Below are positions 18,354 to 20,885 of a DNA stretch of 20,885 bases, piece after piece. Numbering within the stretch: position 1 is the stretch's first letter; each line of letters starts with the position of its first letter. Source of the stretch: JANMDR01 sp031376425 (GTDB lineage Bacteria > Pseudomonadota > Gammaproteobacteria > Burkholderiales > Usitatibacteraceae). The notes below the pieces were generated by a model. It was given only the letters and a program-made list of their open reading frames with translations. It did no database searches and was not told the origin of the DNA. The position numbers and the translations under genes are program-made. The stretch lies in assembly GCA_031376425.1 (NCBI GenBank), contig JANMDR010000024.1:1-20885 (forward strand). Direction: 5' to 3'.

Positions 18354-19387
18354 ATGAAAAAAATAAATGTAAGAAATTTTTGGGCGTTTGTCGTGGTGCT
18401 TACGGTCATTACTGGTATTGTTTTATTAACTACGAACACGCCAATATTTACGAACGCCGTCATAAAATTTAAGCAGTTAGTCTTCGGTATGGGCAGCCAG
18501 AGCGAAGGCGTATCTGCGCCAAACTCGCAGGTGAAAGACTCGGTAAGCAAAGGTTTGATCAATCCAATTGCAACCCCGCATACCACCAGCAGCGCTGTTG
18601 TAAACACCAGCAAGACCAAAGTGGCAACCCTGCTTGACCGCTACCCCTTGCCGCATAAATATCCCATTGGCAGGCTGGTTGGTATGGAAATTTATCAGGC
18701 AGAGGAAGAACATCGCAAGCGGCTAAGGATGCTGTTTGATCACCAAAAATTAGGTGAAGCCTACCGCATCTTTTTACCGGGAGCGCAAGCAGGCGATGCT
18801 GATTCTATGTGGGAGCTATCCCAAATAGTAGTGCTGTGCGACGCACCCGGCTGGCGGGGGGGGGGGAGGGTGCACCAAGGTTAGAACAGTGTAAAGGCGT
18901 GCCAGAAAATAGCCAAGCCGAATCACTACGGTTGCTCGCACTTTCAGCAAGGGAAGGTAACCTACAGGCACGGCGCAGTATGCTCTATTTCAGCCTAGAA
19001 CCTGCGGGTTATGGCCCGATATTGGCAGCTGACCCCGTATTGGCCGGATTAGTGCAACAAGAAATTTTGGCAAGCCTACAGTTTTTTACCGCCATACCTG
19101 AAAGCGGCTATATTCAGCGCGGCTACAATGTGTATTCCGATGGCGTCGTACCACCAAATTTAGGATTAGCGGCCGCCTACACTCTGGCATCCTATTCGCT
19201 TCAAAAATCAAACTTTCCTGAGGATACTGATAGCTCAATGCATAAAGCTAATTTTGTGGCGCAAGCGTTCGATAAAATATCACCCAGCCAGCACGCCTAT
19301 GCCATCGCCAAAGCCCAAGAGATTTTGAATATATGCTGCGGTGGCATACCACCAGTAACGAATTTTTCAAAGTTTCGGAAGCCTTAG
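18354..19387 (+). CDS. Membrane-anchored Sel1-like protein, frameshifted at a G11 tract
   Basis: Two overlapping frames make one protein. The first (from ATG 18354) has a short Lys/Asn-rich cytoplasmic end, one membrane helix (residues about 9-27, FWAFVVVLTVITGIVLL), a Ser/Thr-rich linker, then helical sequence with a Sel1/TPR-like signature (AQAGDADSMWELSQ). It ends early at 18884. The second frame, read from the G-tract to TAG 19387, continues naturally (EQCKGVPENSQAESLRLLALSAREGNLQARRSM). Joining them needs a one-base-longer or two-base-shorter G-run and gives about 344 residues. The N-terminal anchor would place the helical domain in the periplasm. No clear ribosome binding site precedes the ATG. 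Sel1 assignment is by pattern only. It is either phase-variable, a pseudogene, or a sequencing artefact. Confidence 0.7.
18856..18866 (+). repeat. Intragenic homopolymer, 11 G
   Basis: Eleven consecutive Gs followed by AGGG. In this length the upstream frame stops 18 bases later at 18884, while the downstream conserved frame is offset by -1. Lengths of 9 or 12 would join the two halves. G-runs of this length in coding sequence are typical slippage sites in bacteria with phase variation. Confidence 0.9.
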
Positions 19388-19433
19388 GCGGTTGTGGGCG
19401 AAAAATCATTACCGTCATATTTTATGCATTGTC

Positions 19434-19595
19434 GGGCGAATGATTATTCGCCCCTACGGTGTTCGCCTTCCTGCGTTGCTGGAGGTAATCACGGTGCCTC
19501 TCGTAGGGGCGAAAAATCTTTCGCCCGCAGAGGTGGTGCACTCCGTTATCGGCATATAGGATGACTGCCATGTACGGGCATGGCATGCCGTGCCC
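19434..19595. repeat. Modular palindromic repeat locus 6 (complete B-C-A)
   Basis: The most complete copy: core B (19434-19453), core C (19507-19526), and an A core with one changed base (GGGCATGGCATGCCGTGCCC, 19576-19595). Spacings are 73 and 69 bases. Linkers carry TTCGCCTTCCTGCGTTGC and GCAGAGGTGG ... GGCATATAGGATGAC. It fills most of the 252-base gap between the poly-G gene and the antitoxin gene. Confidence 0.88.
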
Positions 19596-19639
19596 TAATT
19601 GCGCAACGAAGAAATAAATTAGCTAAGCATAAGCAAAAA

Positions 19640-19999
19640 CTATGCAGCTTTTTTCATCTTTGCGCTAGATGATTTAACGGGCGCTGGTTTTGGTTGGGAC
19701 GGCGCTATTTTTTGCGCTTGCACAATGTCCGAAACGATTTCTTTCATTTGCGCGGCAGCAAATCGTTTTAAGGCATCGCGCATTAGCGGTTGATAGCCTA
19801 CACCATGAAATTCGCCGAGTGTTTTGAAGGAATCAATTAATTCCTTTTCAAGGCGAATGGAGATCATCTGCATGCCTAGCGCATCATCAATGAGCGCCTT
19901 AAGTTGTGGGGGGGCGACGCGCACAAACTTTTCGGTTTCGCCGAGTGCGCCAGACTCCCACGCGGCGTCTGTGTTGGGAATCTTAGTTTTTTTACGCAT
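19640..19999 (-). CDS. CopG-type (ribbon-helix-helix) antitoxin
   Basis: A 119-residue basic protein. Residues about 43-88 form the ribbon-helix-helix core (MISIRLEKELIDSFKTLGEF then GYQPLMRDALKRF); the strand ISIRL inserts in the DNA major groove in this family. The preceding W-E-S-G-x-L-G ... V-R-V-A-P-P segment is typical of CopG-type antitoxins of type II toxin-antitoxin pairs. The Lys/Pro/Ser-rich tail (residues 95-119) is probably disordered. Start: GGAG lies about six bases before ATG 19999. Such antitoxins usually follow their toxin gene; the remnant just upstream fits that order. It would repress its own promoter and neutralise the toxin, but with the toxin broken it may be an orphan. 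Confidence 0.78.
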   Translation of the reverse strand: MRKKTKIPNTDAAWESGALGETEKFVRVAPPQLKALIDDALGMQMISIRLEKELIDSFKTLGEFHGVGYQPLMRDALKRFAAAQMKEIVSDIVQAQKIAPSQPKPAPVKSSSAKMKKAA

Positions 20000-20020
20000 G
20001 TGCTTCTCCGGAAAAAATAA

Positions 20021-20131
20021 TTATTTGCCTTTGGATTCATAGAGCGCGATGCTTTTAGTGCTTGGCGCAAATGCGGACTTTAGGTAAATGTTGCCGTCTT
20101 TACAAACAAAAACGATTTTTAATGGTCGCCT
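20021..20131 (-). pseudogene. C-terminal remnant of a probable toxin gene
   Basis: An open frame of 36 codons ending in TAA, 21 bases before the antitoxin start. It reads RPLKIVFVCKDGNIYLKSAF then a Ser/Lys/Tyr-rich end. It has no ATG, GTG or TTG start and an in-frame TGA just upstream (20132-20134), where the dispersed 43-bp repeat begins. The beta-strand pattern ending in K-S-A-F-x-P-S resembles the end of small toxins such as RelE/BrnT/DUF4258-like proteins. Toxin identity is inferred from the gene order. Confidence 0.5.
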
Positions 20132-20142
20132 TCAATTCTGTT

Positions 20143-20187
20143 GTATATACTTATTTACGGATGTCTTGAGGACTCGGTGTAATTTTG
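20143..20187. repeat. Dispersed ~43-bp repeat, copy 2
   Basis: Matches 3671-3712 in the same orientation (ACTTATTTACGGAT and CGGTGTAATTTT blocks). It begins about nine bases past the point where the toxin remnant loses its frame, so its insertion or an associated deletion may have cut the gene. Confidence 0.65.
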
Positions 20188-20209
20188 TCAGTTGTATTAT
20201 TTCATCGCT

Positions 20210-20358
20210 GCAACCACCCCGCCCCGCTGGGGCACCCCTCCACAGAGGGGGAATTACACCGCGCAATTTCCCATTTCCCGTTTTACTTGCGCAAGCCTGA
20301 ATAATCCGCGCTCAATTCTCCTCCGTGGAGGGGTGCCCCAGCGGGGCGGGGTGGTTGC
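20210..20358. mobile_element. 149-bp element with perfect 34-bp terminal inverted repeats
   Basis: Left arm 20210-20243 begins GCAACCACCCCGCCCCGCTG; right arm 20325-20358 is its exact reverse complement, and pairing continues imperfectly inward (AGAGGGGGAATT against AATTCTCCTCC). The 80-base centre has no open frame and its own GCGCAA/TTGCGC repeat. Seven Ts follow the right arm (20359-20365), so a transcript from the left would end here like at a terminator. No target duplication is evident. It may be a miniature inverted-repeat element or a large hairpin; it sits 36 bases from the CRISPR trailer. Confidence 0.65.
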
Positions 20359-20394
20359 TTTTTTTCTGCAACGAAGAAACGCGTTGGAGAAGCG

Positions 20395-20885
20395 TTTGTA
20401 GGCTGCTTACACGGCAGTGAGGGGGGGGCAGCCTGATGATTGTAATATTTCTAAGCTGCCTACACGGCAGTGAACTCAATCGACACCAAACGCGCATCTT
20501 TGAGCATTTTCTAAGCTGCCTACACGGCAGTGAACGATTTTCGTTGAAACCGCCCCCCCTTACCGCTTTTCTAAGCTGCCTACACGGCAGTGAACTTGGG
20601 GTTGGCCAGCAGCGTAAAGGTGCCCGCTTTCTAAGCTGCCTACACGGCAGTGAACACCCTAAAAAGTTGGCGTTTGCTATTTATATGTTTCTAAGCTGCC
20701 TACACGGCAGTGAACCGCTGTAGCTCTAACCGCTCAATCTCTAGCACTTTCTAAGCTGCCTACACGGCAGTGAACGATTATTAGGCGTGTTGCGTAGGCG
20801 GGGCATTTTTCTAAGCTGCCTACACGGCAGTGAACTTGGGGTTGGGCAGCAGCTTAAAGGTGCCCGCTTTCTAAGCTGCCTACAC
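20395..20885 (-). CRISPR. Type I-F CRISPR array, trailer end (incomplete at right)
   Basis: Seven complete identical 28-bp repeats (20448, 20508, 20568, 20628, 20688, 20748, 20808) at an exact 60-base period, an eighth cut by the window edge (20868), and a degenerate terminal repeat (20395-20422) with five mismatches. On the minus strand the repeat reads GTTCACTGCCGTGTAGGCAG then CTTAGAAA: the CTGCC/GGCAG hairpin is the Cas6f site of type I-F arrays. Seven spacers are 32 bases; the one next to the degenerate repeat is 25. The decayed repeat at the left marks the trailer, so transcription runs leftward from a leader beyond the right edge. No cas gene is in the window. Confidence 0.97.

Noticed and set aside
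20359..20394. CRISPR leader between the inverted-repeat element and the array
   Set aside because: The decayed repeat shows this is the trailer side; the leader must be beyond the right edge.
20436..20723. Open frame with repeated FLSCLHGSE peptides
   Set aside because: It is a translation of the CRISPR array: the 60-base period is divisible by three, so the repeat gives the same peptide each time.

Overview
The window looks like an accessory, repeat-rich stretch of a Gram-negative proteobacterial chromosome of moderate G+C. The evidence is a type I-F CRISPR repeat, Sec signal peptides ending in A-x-A, good AAGGAG ribosome binding sites and many REP-like intergenic palindromes. No marker gene allows a genus to be named.

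Layout. (1) 1-3297 (+): a P-loop/winged-helix ATPase with about 12 near-identical 35-residue TPR units, cut by the left edge. (2) 3832-4959 (+): a class II Fic protein, followed by 41-bp tandem repeats. (3) 5225-10051 (-): a very large secreted RCC1 propeller protein, interrupted by one in-frame TGA. (4) 10738-17032 (+): three tandem secreted NHL-propeller paralogs of about 600 aa, divergent from the RCC1 gene. They share a Cys-containing C-terminal module, and the RCC1 protein carries a module that resembles it. (5) 17515-18107 (+): a small operon of 84- and 50-residue proteins behind a promoter with two evenly phased palindromes. (6) 18354-19387 (+): a membrane-anchored, possibly Sel1-like protein split by an 11-G tract. 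(7) 19640-20131 (-): a CopG-type antitoxin with only the tail of an upstream partner. (8) 20210-20358: a 149-bp element with perfect 34-bp inverted repeats. (9) 20395-20885: the trailer end of a type I-F CRISPR array, transcribed leftward, with its leader and any cas genes outside the window.

Nearly all larger gaps carry pieces of one modular repeat family: 20-bp palindromes that begin GGGC and end GCCC, joined by fixed-length linkers. The propeller genes form a coherent secreted-protein island. The right third is made of small, mobile or defence-related pieces (probable toxin-antitoxin remnant, inverted-repeat element, CRISPR). The observations I rate highest are the poly-G tract, the TGA in the RCC1 gene, the fixed-spacing palindrome mosaic, the twin-operator promoter and two CRISPR spacers that differ only outside the seed.
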